Source: Actinomycetes bacterium
GTDB taxonomy: Bacteria > Actinomycetota > Acidimicrobiia > Acidimicrobiales > RAAP-2
Length of the DNA stretch: 50,341 nt
Assembly (NCBI GenBank): GCA_021810205.1
Contig: JAJZJC010000011.1
Coordinates: 1-50,341 of the forward strand
Direction: 5' to 3'
Position numbers and translations under genes: made by a program. Below are positions 1-8,113 of this stretch, one piece after another (within the stretch, counting starts at the first letter, position 1; the number at the start of each line of letters is the position of its first letter). Under the pieces are notes generated by a model. The model saw only the letters and a program-made list of their open reading frames with translations. It was not told where the DNA came from and made no database searches.

Positions 1-141
1 CTCGCCGCCGCGCGCCCCGCTGCCGGCCGAGAGCACCTCGACCGCCTGCACGCATGCGCTCACGCCCGGAAAGTTCCTCTTCACGAGGACGCGCCGTGGC
101 TTCTGTGAACAAGTAGGTGCAGCTTTTGTGAAGAATATTCG

Positions 142-217
142 GCGCCCCCGGCAGGATTCGAACCTGCGTGGTACGGATTAGAAGTCCGTTGCCTAAGTCC
201 ACTCGGCCACGGGGGCG
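142..217 (-). tRNA. tRNA-Arg (anticodon TCT)
   Basis: A full cloverleaf reads on the minus strand. The 7-bp acceptor stem pairs CGCCCCC (217-211) with GGGGGCG (149-143), the T-loop reads GGTTCGAATCC, and the anticodon loop is CTTCTAA, giving TCT. No CCA is encoded; the discriminator is C. Confidence 0.95.
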
Positions 218-1156
218 TGGTCACCAGGCTAAACGGGATCACAGCATGACTCTGTTTCCCCTCGCCGGAACGACCCATGGGGCGTCAGGGCGCTCCCGTG
301 ACCATCGGCCCCCTGACACCACTCTACGCGGCGCGACATCGGTGAGCATCGCCCGAATGGACGAGCGACGACTGAACGAAGTAGTGGACGAACAGCTCGC
401 GAGCTGGCTGCGAGACCGCCGAACACGCGGCACACAAGATCGTGGCCGACGCGTCCGATACAAGCGTGCACGAAGTCTTGTTGACGCGGCGAGAGGTGGG
501 CGACCGCCGCCGTAGATCACTTGCCGTTTCACCTACCCTCTGTCTCGACCGCCTGTGAGCAACGCCTTCGGATCGGACCATGCATCCTCGTACCGCGCCA
601 CCACAGTGTGGAGCTGGCCTCACGCGCGGCGGTGCTCGTTCGAGAAAGGCTGCGTCGTCGACCTGTGCGCTGGTGGGCTGGCGCGTAGACCAGTGCGCGA
701 GCACGAGCACCATCAACGAATACGAGCTCCAGCGACTCAGATGCACAGGGAATCAGGAATCAGCTGACGACGCTTTCCGTCGCGAGGCTGAAGCGGCCGG
801 CGCCAACGCGTCACAGTGGGCGAACGGCCGGGGCGACCACTACGGCGTTCACGTCCACACCTTCTGCAAGACCTTCTGCAAGACCTTCTGCAAGACCTTC
901 TGCAAGGTCTTCTGCTGCACAGAGGGCTCGAGAGTCTTCCACCTGCCCCGAGGCAGACGTCGATCTGGTCGCCGGTTCGAGCATGGAAGTCGCGCCGAGA
1001 TCCCCCATGCGGCCGACGTGGGTACCACGGCGTCCGTTGCGCCGAAGCGCACTGCTCTTGACGTCACATGGCCCCTCGAGCAGGCACCAGGCGCGACGTG
1101 GCGCTTCCGAGCCCGGTAAGTTCACAACAGTGCAGGACCCGCAGGAGCTTTCGACA
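218..1156. other. Gene-poor stretch, no supportable CDS
   Basis: About 940 nt between tRNA-Arg and the DUF3039 gene. Open frames exist on both strands, but none has a recognisable domain or a convincing ribosome site, and they overlap one another as shadow frames do in GC-rich DNA. The one structured element is the 12-bp tandem repeat at 859-906. It may be decayed DNA next to a tRNA, but no integrase remnant is visible. Confidence 0.5.
859..906. repeat. 12-bp tandem repeat, 4 copies
   Basis: The unit ACCTTCTGCAAG is repeated four times without mismatch; a degenerate fifth copy (GTCTTCTGC) follows. It lies in non-coding DNA upstream of the DUF3039 gene. Confidence 0.95.
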
Positions 1157-1471
1157 GTGAAGACGGACGTGCCCCAGACGGTGCAGCACCCAGACGGCGA
1201 CACCCTCGTGGCATCGCAGCGGCCGGAGCCCGAGCTCGACGACGGCGATCACGATCGGATGGCCCACATCGTTCTCGAGGGTTTCAAGCCGAAGATCGGA
1301 CGGTTCCGCTCCGTCGGCAACAACGTGGTCGAGGGAATGGTGAACGGGACGCCCGTGCGTGCCCTGTGCGGAAAGGTCTGGGTCCCCGGCAGGGATCCGC
1401 AGCGCTACCCACTGTGCCCCACGTGCCGTGAGATCGCGGAACGCCGGGGCTGGCGCGTCCCCTCACGCTGA
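1157..1471 (+). CDS. DUF3039 family protein, zinc-ribbon-like
   Basis: A 104-aa protein. From about residue 35 it matches the actinobacterial DUF3039 pattern: MAHIVLEG, then PVRALCGKVWVPGRDP and LCPTCREI. His36, Cys71, Cys87 and Cys90 could form a metal site (inference). The GTG start at 1157 was chosen because AGGAG lies 9 nt upstream at 1143-1147; the frame is open further upstream but that part is Arg/Ser-rich and unlike the family. Function is unknown in the family. It stands alone, with a 100-nt gap before the next gene. Confidence 0.85.
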   Translation: MKTDVPQTVQHPDGDTLVASQRPEPELDDGDHDRMAHIVLEGFKPKIGRFRSVGNNVVEGMVNGTPVRALCGKVWVPGRDPQRYPLCPTCREIAERRGWRVPSR

Positions 1472-1574
1472 GCAGCTTCGCATCCTTCGACCTGGCAGAT
1501 CCGGGTAAGTCGAGGGCATGGCAAGCGCCACACCGGCGACAACGACAACTGTCACGTGACGGTCGGCTGACGCC

Positions 1575-2039
1575 ATGAACAACACCGTGGCGACGACGCT
1601 GGAGACGGCCGGTGCTGTCACAAGACAGGCTGCCCTGCACCCGCTGCGCGCGATGGAGCCGTGGTACCGGCGCATCGCCGTAGAACTCGGCATCGTGTAC
1701 GTAGGGCTCGGGGTCACGGCGCTCGCCGTACCCGAGACGGCCGGCGCCGTATGGATCGGCACCGGCGCGACAGGTCGGGACAAAGCCGTGCTGCTTCGGG
1801 CCCTCGGCGGCCGCGACATCGCGCTCGGTGCGGGTGTGCTCCTCTCCGCCGAGCACGCCGGTCTGCTGCGGCGCTGGGTCCTCCTCGGGGCCTTCTCGGA
1901 CTTCGTCGACATCCTGGCGACCGCGGCGGGCTTCACGGAGCTGCCCAAGTGGCGCAGGTGGCTGGTCGTCCTCGCCTCCGGCGGGGCGGTGGCGACGGCG
2001 GTCGTCGTGGCGCCGAACCTCACGCAGTCGTGGAACTGA
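1575..2039 (+). CDS. Small integral membrane protein (hypothetical)
   Basis: A 154-aa protein with about four hydrophobic segments (roughly residues 34-56, 72-90, 98-118 and 127-147), separated by charged loops. The middle carries GGRDIALGAGVL and GAFSDFVDILAT, resembling DUF4267-type membrane proteins, but I cannot assign a function. The ATG start has no clear Shine-Dalgarno; a later in-frame ATG (MEPWYRR) is possible. Single gene between DUF3039 and tRNA-His. Confidence 0.7.
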   Translation: MNNTVATTLETAGAVTRQAALHPLRAMEPWYRRIAVELGIVYVGLGVTALAVPETAGAVWIGTGATGRDKAVLLRALGGRDIALGAGVLLSAEHAGLLRRWVLLGAFSDFVDILATAAGFTELPKWRRWLVVLASGGAVATAVVVAPNLTQSWN

Positions 2040-2058
2040 CCGCCCGCAGCCAGTCCTA

Positions 2059-2186
<128 letters not shown>

Positions 2187-2311
2187 TTTTGCCGCCGCGC
2201 GGTCCACGTGCCGCGCGTCGCGGTTGCGCTTCGGTGCATGGTTGCTCGGCGGGGCGAGACGTGCAGACCGGCCAAGGCCTTTCGGCCCTTCCCGGACGCC
2301 CCCGCTCGTCC

Positions 2312-2317
2312 TACCGT
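2312..2317 (+). promoter_or_regulatory. -10 box TACCGT of a leaderless start
   Basis: TACCGT ends 7 nt before the GTG of the radical SAM gene, and no Shine-Dalgarno is present, so the transcript probably begins at the start codon. Confidence 0.55.
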
Positions 2318-2324
2318 CAACCAA

Positions 2325-3575
2325 GTGAAGAGTCCGTGGCTCGATCAGGCGCCGCCGGTTCGCCAGCTCCGGTTCGACGTGGACGCGCGACCATTCCTGG
2401 TGCTCTTCGAGCTCACGAGGGCGTGCGCACTTGCCTGCCGGCACTGCCGCGCCGAGGCGCATCCTGGTCGTGACCCTGACGAGCTCTCCACCGCAGAGAT
2501 CCGAGCAGTCCTCGACGACCTGGCATCGATCGGCGCGCCGCGGCCACGCGTGGTCTTGACCGGCGGCGATCCACTGGAGCGCCCCGATCTGCAGACCCTC
2601 GTCGCCCACGGTGCCAACGCCGGTCTCTCGATGGCGATCTCCCCTGCGGGCACGCCACGCGCGACGGCGTCGACGCTCGGCGCGCTGCGTCACGCCGGCG
2701 CGACTGCCGTCTCGTTCTCGCTCGACGCCGCCACCGCCGAAGCCCACGACGACTTCCGCCGCGTGCAAGGGTCCTTCGAGTGGACCGTGCACGGATGCAG
2801 GTCTGCCACGGAGGTCGGCCTGCGGCTCCAGGTGAACACGACCGTCACCGCAGCGACGGTGCTCGAGCTGCCTGCACTGAGCCGCCTGGTCACCGACCTG
2901 CACGCGGCGATGTGGAGCGTGTTCTTCGTCGTGCCGACCGGTCGGGCGGATGCCACGCAGGCGCTGTCCGCTGAGTCGACCGAAGACACGCTTGCCTTCC
3001 TCCATGACGTTGCGCAGTGGGTCCGGCTCAAGACCACCGAAGCGCCGACCTTCCGGCGCCTTGCCGTCCACAAGCGCCAGGGGATCACCACCCGCGCACC
3101 CGGCCCCCTCTATGTGGAGCTGCATCGGCGTCTCGCCGACGCCTGGCCCGTGTCGGATCGCCCGAGCGGGGCGCGCACAGGACCAGCGGCATCGACCGAT
3201 CCACGTCGGCGGGCACCGCTGGCCGTTGCCGATGGAAGGGGCGTGGTCTTCGTCTCGCACACCGGCGATGTCCAGCCGAGCGGATTCCTGCGATTGGTCG
3301 TCGGCAACGTGCGCGAAAAGCCGCTGACCCAGCTCTATGCCGGTGCTCCGCTGCTCCGGGCGTTGCGCGATCCGTCAGCACTCCGGGGGCGGTGCGGAAG
3401 GTGCGAGCTGCGGGAGATCTGCGGCGGCTCCCGCGCCCAGGCCTATGCCCGCCACGGCGACCCGCTCGGCGAGGACCCGACCTGCGACTACGACCCATCC
3501 GTCTCCTTCTCGCCGACATCGCCCGCGCGCCCCTTCGGGTTCGAGCCGCCGGGCGCCGCCCCGGTGGAGGGCTGA
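2325..3575 (+). CDS. Radical SAM/SPASM protein (AhbD/NirJ-like, TIGR04053-type)
   Basis: A 416-aa enzyme. The [4Fe-4S]-binding CxxxCxxC motif is Cys34-Cys38-Cys41 (RACALACRHC); the SAM-binding GGDP follows (VVLTGGDPLERPDL). The C-terminus carries a SPASM cluster (RCGRCELREICGG then PTCDYDP) for auxiliary Fe-S. The opening FDVDARPFLVLFELTRAC resembles heme d1/AhbD-like proteins, and I believe it belongs to the TIGR04053 group; the substrate is unknown. No precursor peptide or partner enzyme is adjacent. GTG at 2325 was chosen because a -10 box precedes it and the family homology starts a few residues later; the frame also opens inside tRNA-His, which cannot be coding. An 18-bp repeat covers the stop codon. 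Confidence 0.85.
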   Translation: MKSPWLDQAPPVRQLRFDVDARPFLVLFELTRACALACRHCRAEAHPGRDPDELSTAEIRAVLDDLASIGAPRPRVVLTGGDPLERPDLQTLVAHGANAGLSMAISPAGTPRATASTLGALRHAGATAVSFSLDAATAEAHDDFRRVQGSFEWTVHGCRSATEVGLRLQVNTTVTAATVLELPALSRLVTDLHAAMWSVFFVVPTGRADATQALSAESTEDTLAFLHDVAQWVRLKTTEAPTFRRLAVHKRQGITTRAPGPLYVELHRRLADAWPVSDRPSGARTGPAASTDPRRRAPLAVADGRGVVFVSHTGDVQPSGFLRLVVGNVREKPLTQLYAGAPLLRALRDPSALRGRCGRCELREICGGSRAQAYARHGDPLGEDPTCDYDPSVSFSPTSPARPFGFEPPGAAPVEG

Positions 3576-3621
3576 GGCGTCGTTCGCCTGGTTCCCGGCG
3601 GACGGCTGAGGCGTCGTTCGC
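3570..3621. repeat. 18-bp direct repeat over the radical SAM stop codon
   Basis: GGCTGAGGCGTCGTTCGC occurs at 3570-3587 and again at 3604-3621, with a period of 34 bp. The first copy contains the TGA stop codon and the second would supply another TGA. Confidence 0.9.
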
Positions 3622-3734
3622 GGCCCGCGCCGGCCGGCGCACATGGCCGCGCTCGGCGCTCCGCCCTGGATTCCTCCCTAGTCAAGGGAGCTTTGCCCAC
3701 CCATCACCGAACAGAGTCACACCCAACCTCCACA

Positions 3735-4448
3735 ATGGGCACCATGCCCGATGCTCGTACGGCGCCGATGATGCTTCCCCTCCGCTGGCCCCCGTCGCCC
3801 CCTCCCGAGACGACGGGTGCCCTGTCTGACGTGGCGCCCCAGTCGTCCGCTGACCCGTCGCCGTGGCCGGGTGAAGATACCGGCCAGTGGGATCGAGGTG
3901 TGGCACCCCATGCTGCGACAACGGCCGACGCCGAAACGGACGCTGGCGCTCCCGAGGTCGTCGTGCGCACGAGCGCACGCCGGCGCAAGACTGCCGCGGC
4001 CTTCTGGGAGAACGGGCACATCGTGGTGGTGGTGCCGGCGCACGTGCGGCGCGCCGAGCGCCAGGAGCTGGTCGACTGGCTGGTTGGCCGCGTCCTCGCC
4101 AAGCGGCCGGGGGCGACCGCCTCCGACGATGCGCTGGCGCAGAGAGCGGCAATGCTGGCGGACCGCTATGTCGACGGTGTCCGACCCTCCTCCATCCGCT
4201 GGGTGACGAACCAAGGGAAGCGCTGGGGGTCGTGCTCCAACGGCACCGGCGAGATCCGGCTCTCCCACCGCCTGCGTGCGGTCCCCGACTGGGTGCTCGA
4301 CGCGACCATCGTCCACGAGCTCGCGCATCTGCTCCATGCCGACCACTCCGCCGCCTTCCACGCCGTCGCGAACCGCTATCCCCGCCAGAAGGACGCGCTC
4401 GTGTTCTTGGAGGGCTACTCGCTGGGCCTGCGAACAGCACCCACCTGA
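3735..4448 (+). CDS. YgjP-like zinc metallopeptidase domain protein
   Basis: About 237 aa. The C-terminal half is a YgjP/SprT-like (DUF45) metallopeptidase domain: RWGSCSNGTGEIRLSHRL, then the zinc site His194-Glu195-xx-His198 in VHELAH with a third ligand near His204 (HADHSAAFH). The first ~75 residues are Pro/Ala/Asp-rich and probably disordered. ATG 3735 or ATG 3744 are the best starts; TTG 3693 is also open, but AGGGAG lies only 2 nt before it. The natural substrate of this family is not well established. It lies 54 nt before the HTH-TOBE gene. Confidence 0.82.
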   Translation: MGTMPDARTAPMMLPLRWPPSPPPETTGALSDVAPQSSADPSPWPGEDTGQWDRGVAPHAATTADAETDAGAPEVVVRTSARRRKTAAAFWENGHIVVVVPAHVRRAERQELVDWLVGRVLAKRPGATASDDALAQRAAMLADRYVDGVRPSSIRWVTNQGKRWGSCSNGTGEIRLSHRLRAVPDWVLDATIVHELAHLLHADHSAAFHAVANRYPRQKDALVFLEGYSLGLRTAPT

Positions 4449-4489
4449 GCACGATCCACCGTTTTGGGCCCGAAGCGGCCTTGGCGGGC

Positions 4490-4495
4490 TACCGT
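4490..4495 (+). promoter_or_regulatory. -10 box TACCGT of the HTH-TOBE gene
   Basis: The same TACCGT hexamer as upstream of the radical SAM gene, again exactly 7 nt before a GTG start. Confidence 0.6.
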
Positions 4496-4502
4496 TCCCC
4501 CG

Positions 4503-4904
4503 GTGCCCCACTACCGCATCAGCCAAGCCGCCAAGTTCATGGGCGTCAGTCCCGACACCATGCGACGGTGGGCGGACGCCGGCAAGGTGAGGACCGCGAC
4601 CGACTCCGCGGGCCACCGCACGGTGGACGGTGCCGATCTCGCCCGACTGGCGATAGAGATGGCCGGTGACCAGAGCAGCGCGCGTCGCAATGGACAGTCG
4701 ACGCGCAACCGCATCGCGGGGATTGTGACCCGAGTGACCAAGGACGAGGTCGCCGCGCTCGTCGAGCTCCAGGCTGGCCCATACCGCATGGTCTCCATGA
4801 TCACCCGCGAGGCTGCCGACGAGCTCGGGCTCGAACCGGGCATGGTCGCCGATGCGGTCGTCAAGGCCACGAACGTCAGCGTCGAGATCCCACCACCTCA
4901 CTGA
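4503..4904 (+). CDS. HTH-TOBE molybdate-responsive regulator (ModE-like)
   Basis: A 133-aa two-domain protein. Residues ~1-50 are a MerR/excisionase-type helix-turn-helix (YRISQAAKFMGVSPDTMRRW, then AGKV and GHRTVDGADL). Residues ~68-130 are a Mop/TOBE domain (NRIAGIVTRV, LVELQAGPYRMVSMITREA, LGLEPGMVADAVVKATNV), the fold that binds molybdate in ModE and ModC. This arrangement is a common substitute for classical ModE in Gram-positives. It converges on modBC-modA, so control of molybdate uptake is the natural role (inference). The GTG start is set by the -10 box 7 nt upstream and by the HTH beginning right after it. Confidence 0.87.
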   Translation: MPHYRISQAAKFMGVSPDTMRRWADAGKVRTATDSAGHRTVDGADLARLAIEMAGDQSSARRNGQSTRNRIAGIVTRVTKDEVAALVELQAGPYRMVSMITREAADELGLEPGMVADAVVKATNVSVEIPPPH

Positions 4905-4931
4905 GCCTCGCGTCCCCGTGCGCGTCCCCGG

Positions 4932-4970
4932 GCGCGGCACCCGGGCGCGGCACCCGGACGCGGCACCCGG
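4932..4970. repeat. 13-bp tandem repeat, 3 copies
   Basis: The unit GCGCGGCACCCGG (third copy begins AC) lies in the short gap between the converging HTH-TOBE and modBC genes. Confidence 0.85.
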
Positions 4971-4993
4971 ACATCGTTGCGGCGCATGCGCCC

Positions 4994-6949
4994 TCAGGGC
5001 TTGTTGCTCCCAGAAGGAACGAGGGCGCCCGGCGTCACCGCGTCCTCCCCGACTGCCCACACGTGCACAGTGCGCGGGTCGATAGTGACGCGGACCCGGC
5101 GCCCGATCTCCAGCTCCCCCACGGCCGGATCGTCCGCCTGAAGCACCAGCCCAGGTGCGAGCGCCACGCGGGCCTCGACCCGTCCGCCCAGCCACGCCAG
5201 ATCGTCGAGCCTGGCGTCGAACGAGTCGCCCCCCGGCTCGTCGGACCCGAGAGCGTCGCCCCGCACCTGGTCGCTCGGCACTGCAGATACCCCGATGTCA
5301 GCCGGTCGGACACGCCACAGGACCGGCGTGCCGGCCGGCAGACCGCCGGTCGGTAGGCTGCCGGTCGGTAGGCTGTCGATCGGCGGATGCAGCACTACTC
5401 CCCCAGCACAGCGCAGGGACCCGTCAGCGTCGATCGTCGCGGCAGTGACGTTTCGCACCCCGAGGAGCTCCGCGACCTCCGGGGAGCAGGGGTGATCGTA
5501 GACCTCGGTGGTTGGCCCTTGCTGCAGCACCCGACCACCTGCCAGCACGATCACCTCGTCAGCGAGCAGTGCCGCCTCTTCGGGGTCGTGAGTGACCAGG
5601 ACGGTGGAGACGGCAGCCTCGCGCTGCAGCCGTCGCAGCTCGCGACGTAGCTCCACGCGTACTGGCGCGTCGAGCGCAGAGAAGGGCTCGTCGAGGAAGA
5701 GCACGTCCGGGGAGCGGGCGAGGGCCTGCGCCATGGCCACGCGTTGGCGCTGTCCTCCCGACAGCGCCGCCGGAAGACGGCGTTCCAGCCCGTCGAGGTG
5801 GAGTGCCTCGAGCCAGTACGCGGCGATCCGGGGGTCCGCGTCGCGAGCGAACAGGACCTGCCCCCAGACGTTCAGATGGGGAAAGAGCCCGAACCCCTGC
5901 CCGACGTACCCGATGCGGCGGTACTCAGCAGGGATCGGCTGCACCTGGCGGGTCCCATACTCGACCGGCCCGGGCCCCGCGCCGTACAGCCCGGCCAGAC
6001 ACCGCAAGAGGGCCGACTTACCCGAGCCCGACGGCCCGAGCACGGCGAGGCGGAGCGACTCGGCACGATGCGCTACCGACAGATGGAACGCGCCCAGTCG
6101 CCAGTCGATGTCGAAGCGCAGCGGCGCGGGCGCGGGGGGTTCGGGCCGTCGGGGCGACGGCAGCATCGTGCCTCGCTCATGAGGGTGCCGGCGGAGACGG
6201 ACGACGACGAGGCGGCTCGCCGCAACCGCCACCACCGCGACGCCCAAGGCGAGCGCCGTCGGAGCGAGGGTGCCCGGCACGCCCGTCGAAGAGAACTGGA
6301 TGTACGTGTACACGTTCAGTGACGAGGGGTGGTAGGCGAGGACCACCGTGGCCCCGAACTCGCCGAACGCCCGCAACCATGCGAGCAGCATCCCCGCTCG
6401 GATCCCCGCCGCCGCGGCGGGGACTTCAGCTTTCCAGAACCGGCTGATCGTCCCGTGCCCGAGCGTCGCCGCGACGTCGCCGAGCGTGGGGTCGACCGCA
6501 CTGAACGCCGCTCGCGCGGAGACGACGAGGAACGGCGCGCACACGAACGACTGGGCGAGCACCACGCCCACGAGGGACTCGGTGAGGTGGCCGCCGAAGA
6601 AGCTGCCGATCGGCGTGAACGGCCCCACCACGTAGATGAGGAGGATGCCCGCCATCAGCGGGGGCACGGCCAAAGGCACCATCACGAGGGCACCGAGGAG
6701 CGCGACGAGGGGGCCGCGGTGGCGCGCCAAGACGTACGCGAGTGGCACCCCAAGCACGGTCACCACGACGGTGGCGATGGTGGCGCCCTGCACGGAGACC
6801 CAGAACGCGGAGAGCAGCCCGGGATCGTGAAAGCCACGTGCGGACGTGGCGGCGAGCCGGTAGCAGAAGTAGCCGATCGGGCCGCCCAGGTAGACGAGAA
6901 GGAGCGCCCCGAGCCAAGGAAGGGGGCTCCATGCGCCCCCCCGTCTCAC
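4994..6949 (-). CDS. modBC: ModBC: molybdate ABC permease fused to its ATPase
   Basis: One uninterrupted 651-aa frame. Residues ~1-240 are a ModB/CysT-type permease with about six membrane segments and the EAA-like loop (TLGHGTISRFWKAEVPAAAAGI). The permease passes without a stop through HPHERGTMLPSPRR into an ATPase: Walker A GPSGSGKS, Q-loop YVGQGFGLFP, signature LSGGQRQRVAMA, Walker B VLFLDEPFSALD and switch His in VLVTHD. A TOBE-like tail (RVRPADIG, VRVTIDPRTVHVW) follows. An internal ATG (MLPSP) could add a free ATPase. GTG 6949 overlaps the modA stop as GTGA. A 15-bp repeat encodes LPTGS-LPTGG in the linker to the TOBE part. Confidence 0.9.
   Translation of the reverse strand: MRRGGAWSPLPWLGALLLVYLGGPIGYFCYRLAATSARGFHDPGLLSAFWVSVQGATIATVVVTVLGVPLAYVLARHRGPLVALLGALVMVPLAVPPLMAGILLIYVVGPFTPIGSFFGGHLTESLVGVVLAQSFVCAPFLVVSARAAFSAVDPTLGDVAATLGHGTISRFWKAEVPAAAAGIRAGMLLAWLRAFGEFGATVVLAYHPSSLNVYTYIQFSSTGVPGTLAPTALALGVAVVAVAASRLVVVRLRRHPHERGTMLPSPRRPEPPAPAPLRFDIDWRLGAFHLSVAHRAESLRLAVLGPSGSGKSALLRCLAGLYGAGPGPVEYGTRQVQPIPAEYRRIGYVGQGFGLFPHLNVWGQVLFARDADPRIAAYWLEALHLDGLERRLPAALSGGQRQRVAMAQALARSPDVLFLDEPFSALDAPVRVELRRELRRLQREAAVSTVLVTHDPEEAALLADEVIVLAGGRVLQQGPTTEVYDHPCSPEVAELLGVRNVTAATIDADGSLRCAGGVVLHPPIDSLPTGSLPTGGLPAGTPVLWRVRPADIGVSAVPSDQVRGDALGSDEPGGDSFDARLDDLAWLGGRVEARVALAPGLVLQADDPAVGELEIGRRVRVTIDPRTVHVWAVGEDAVTPGALVPSGSNKP
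5344..5378. repeat. 15-bp repeat inside modBC (LPTGS units)
   Basis: GCCGGTCGGTAGGCT is repeated twice, with a degenerate third copy, inside the coding frame. It adds LPTGS-type pentapeptides between the ATPase core and the TOBE region without breaking the frame. Confidence 0.8.
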
Positions 6950-7950
6950 CGCGAGACGACCTTGCGCAGAGCCTTGGGTACGGCGCCCTTGTCCCCGCTG
7001 AGCACCGGCATGCGGAGCTCGACGAGCCCGTGGCTCGCGAGCAGTCGCTTCGCCGTCGGCGAGAGCAGCCAGGCCACGAAGGCATCCGCCGCCGAGGGAT
7101 GCGGGGCATTGGCCACGATGCTCAGCGTGTACGCGGCCTTTTCGGTGGCGCCGGTGAGCGGCACGGTCGGGAAGTGCGCCGCAGACGCCTCTACCGCGTA
7201 GAAGAAGCCGGCGTTCAGCTGCCCGGACTGCAATCGACCGACGAGGCTTGTCTCTGTGAATACGGTTGTCTGCTTCCTCGCGATCGCACCGAGCGCGGCG
7301 TCGTGGCGCGCATGCGCCGCCTTCTTCAACGCGTCGACGGTGAGACGCCCCTTGGGGTCTGTGACCGGGTTCGTCCGCCCGACGAGGAACCCTGGCTCGG
7401 TCACGACCTTCCACCACGGCGCCGACTTCAGTGTCGTGGCGAACTTGTCCGTCGGCTCGTAGCCCAGGACCAGGGAAGTGGTGGCGAACGTCAGGTACCA
7501 CCGCACCCAACTGCCATTGCGCTTGCCCATGAGGTGCTTGTCCGATGTCGCTGCTGCGCTCCAGAAGACGTCCGCTCGGTGTACGCCGCTCTTGATGTCC
7601 TGGGCGAGTCCTGTCGAACCACCGGAGATGTCTGTCACCTGGTAGCCCGTCGCCTTGCGGAAGCCCGGCTCGACCGCTGTCTTCATGATCGTCTCGAGCG
7701 AGCCGGCGGTGAGCACGACCACCTTCCCTGAGTGCACCTTCCCTGAGTGCACCTTCCCTGAGTGCACCTTCCCTGAGTGCACCTTCCCCGAGTGCACCTT
7801 CCCCGGCGCCGCCGCCGCGGCACCGGAAAGATCCACCACACCGACAACGCTCCAGGTGGAGATGGTGAGCGCCACCAGGGCGCGGACCGACCGACGGGGT
7901 CGAGCACCTGCAACACGACGGCACGCGCCCCGGACTCCACGTATCTGCAT
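6946..7950 (-). CDS. modA: Molybdate/tungstate ABC transporter binding protein
   Basis: A 334-aa exported protein. It has a long Arg-rich n-region, a hydrophobic core (ALVALTISTWSVVGVVDL) and a SGAAAAAP cleavage region. Immediately after come five GKVHS pentapeptides, then the type II binding-protein fold: VVVLTAGSL, ISGGSTGLAQDIKSG, ADVFWSAA, LVLGYEP, VGRTNPVTDPKG and GFFYAVEA. The last motifs resemble the WtpA/archaeal ModA class as much as E. coli ModA, so tungstate is possible. ATG 7950 fits the -10 box GATAAT 9 nt upstream and the signal peptide. The stop overlaps modBC as GTGA. An inverted repeat surrounds the promoter. Confidence 0.88.
   Translation of the reverse strand: MQIRGVRGACRRVAGARPRRSVRALVALTISTWSVVGVVDLSGAAAAAPGKVHSGKVHSGKVHSGKVHSGKVHSGKVVVLTAGSLETIMKTAVEPGFRKATGYQVTDISGGSTGLAQDIKSGVHRADVFWSAAATSDKHLMGKRNGSWVRWYLTFATTSLVLGYEPTDKFATTLKSAPWWKVVTEPGFLVGRTNPVTDPKGRLTVDALKKAAHARHDAALGAIARKQTTVFTETSLVGRLQSGQLNAGFFYAVEASAAHFPTVPLTGATEKAAYTLSIVANAPHPSAADAFVAWLLSPTAKRLLASHGLVELRMPVLSGDKGAVPKALRKVVSR
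7721..7805. repeat. 15-bp coding tandem repeat in modA, 5 copies plus a partial
   Basis: Units of ACCTTCCCTGAGTGC (plus-strand reading) start at 7721, 7736, 7751, 7766 and 7781; the last has one C-for-T change, and a partial copy follows. On the coding strand it encodes GKVHS repeated at the mature N-terminus. Confidence 0.95.
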
Positions 7951-8017
7951 GTGCGGCACATTATCAATACAAACGACGCACATGCAATGCTGTTCGCCTA
8001 TGTAGTAGCGCATGTGC
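7946..8017. promoter_or_regulatory. Three-site GCATGTGC operator candidate between modA and moaB
   Basis: A perfect 10-bp inverted repeat, TGCATGTGCG (7946-7955) and CGCACATGCA (7977-7986), brackets the modA -10 box and start codon. A third GCATGTGC lies at 8010-8017. The cores start at 7947, 7978 and 8010, 31 and 32 bp apart (three helical turns), in alternating orientation. A dimeric regulator such as the HTH-TOBE protein at 4503 is the obvious candidate (inference). Confidence 0.55.
7960..7965 (-). promoter_or_regulatory. modA promoter -10 GATAAT
   Basis: On the minus strand TTGCAT, 16 bp, GATAAT precedes the modA ATG by 9 nt, with no Shine-Dalgarno. It is the best-formed promoter in the window and lies inside the inverted repeat. 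Confidence 0.65.
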
Positions 8018-8107
8018 CGTTCGAGGTCTGCACCAGCGCCGTGTGCCGCACGGATGCCGTCCTGCGCCGTGCTGCGTCCGAGACCGAGGTCCGTGGGGGT
8101 CGCACGG

Positions 8108-8113
8108 TAACCT
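8108..8113 (+). promoter_or_regulatory. -10 box TAACCT of the moaB/mog gene
   Basis: TAACCT lies 8 nt before the GTG at 8122, with no Shine-Dalgarno between. Confidence 0.55.

Noticed and set aside
1-84. Minus-strand open frame from GTG 84 running off the window start (VKRNFPGVSACVQ...)
   Set aside because: Only 28 codons are visible, with no Shine-Dalgarno, no -10 box at the leaderless distance and no recognisable motif.
168-515. 115-aa plus-strand frame overlapping tRNA-Arg
   Set aside because: It begins inside the tRNA, and neighbouring frames look equally coding; no family match.
859-906. CRISPR array
   Set aside because: The 12-bp units are contiguous with no spacers; the same holds for all other tandem repeats here. 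No cas genes are present.
6950-7924. Upstream extension of the modBC frame to a 976-residue protein
   Set aside because: This part lies antiframe over modA, is Arg/Gly/His-rich, and the GTG at 6949 overlapping the modA stop explains the true start.
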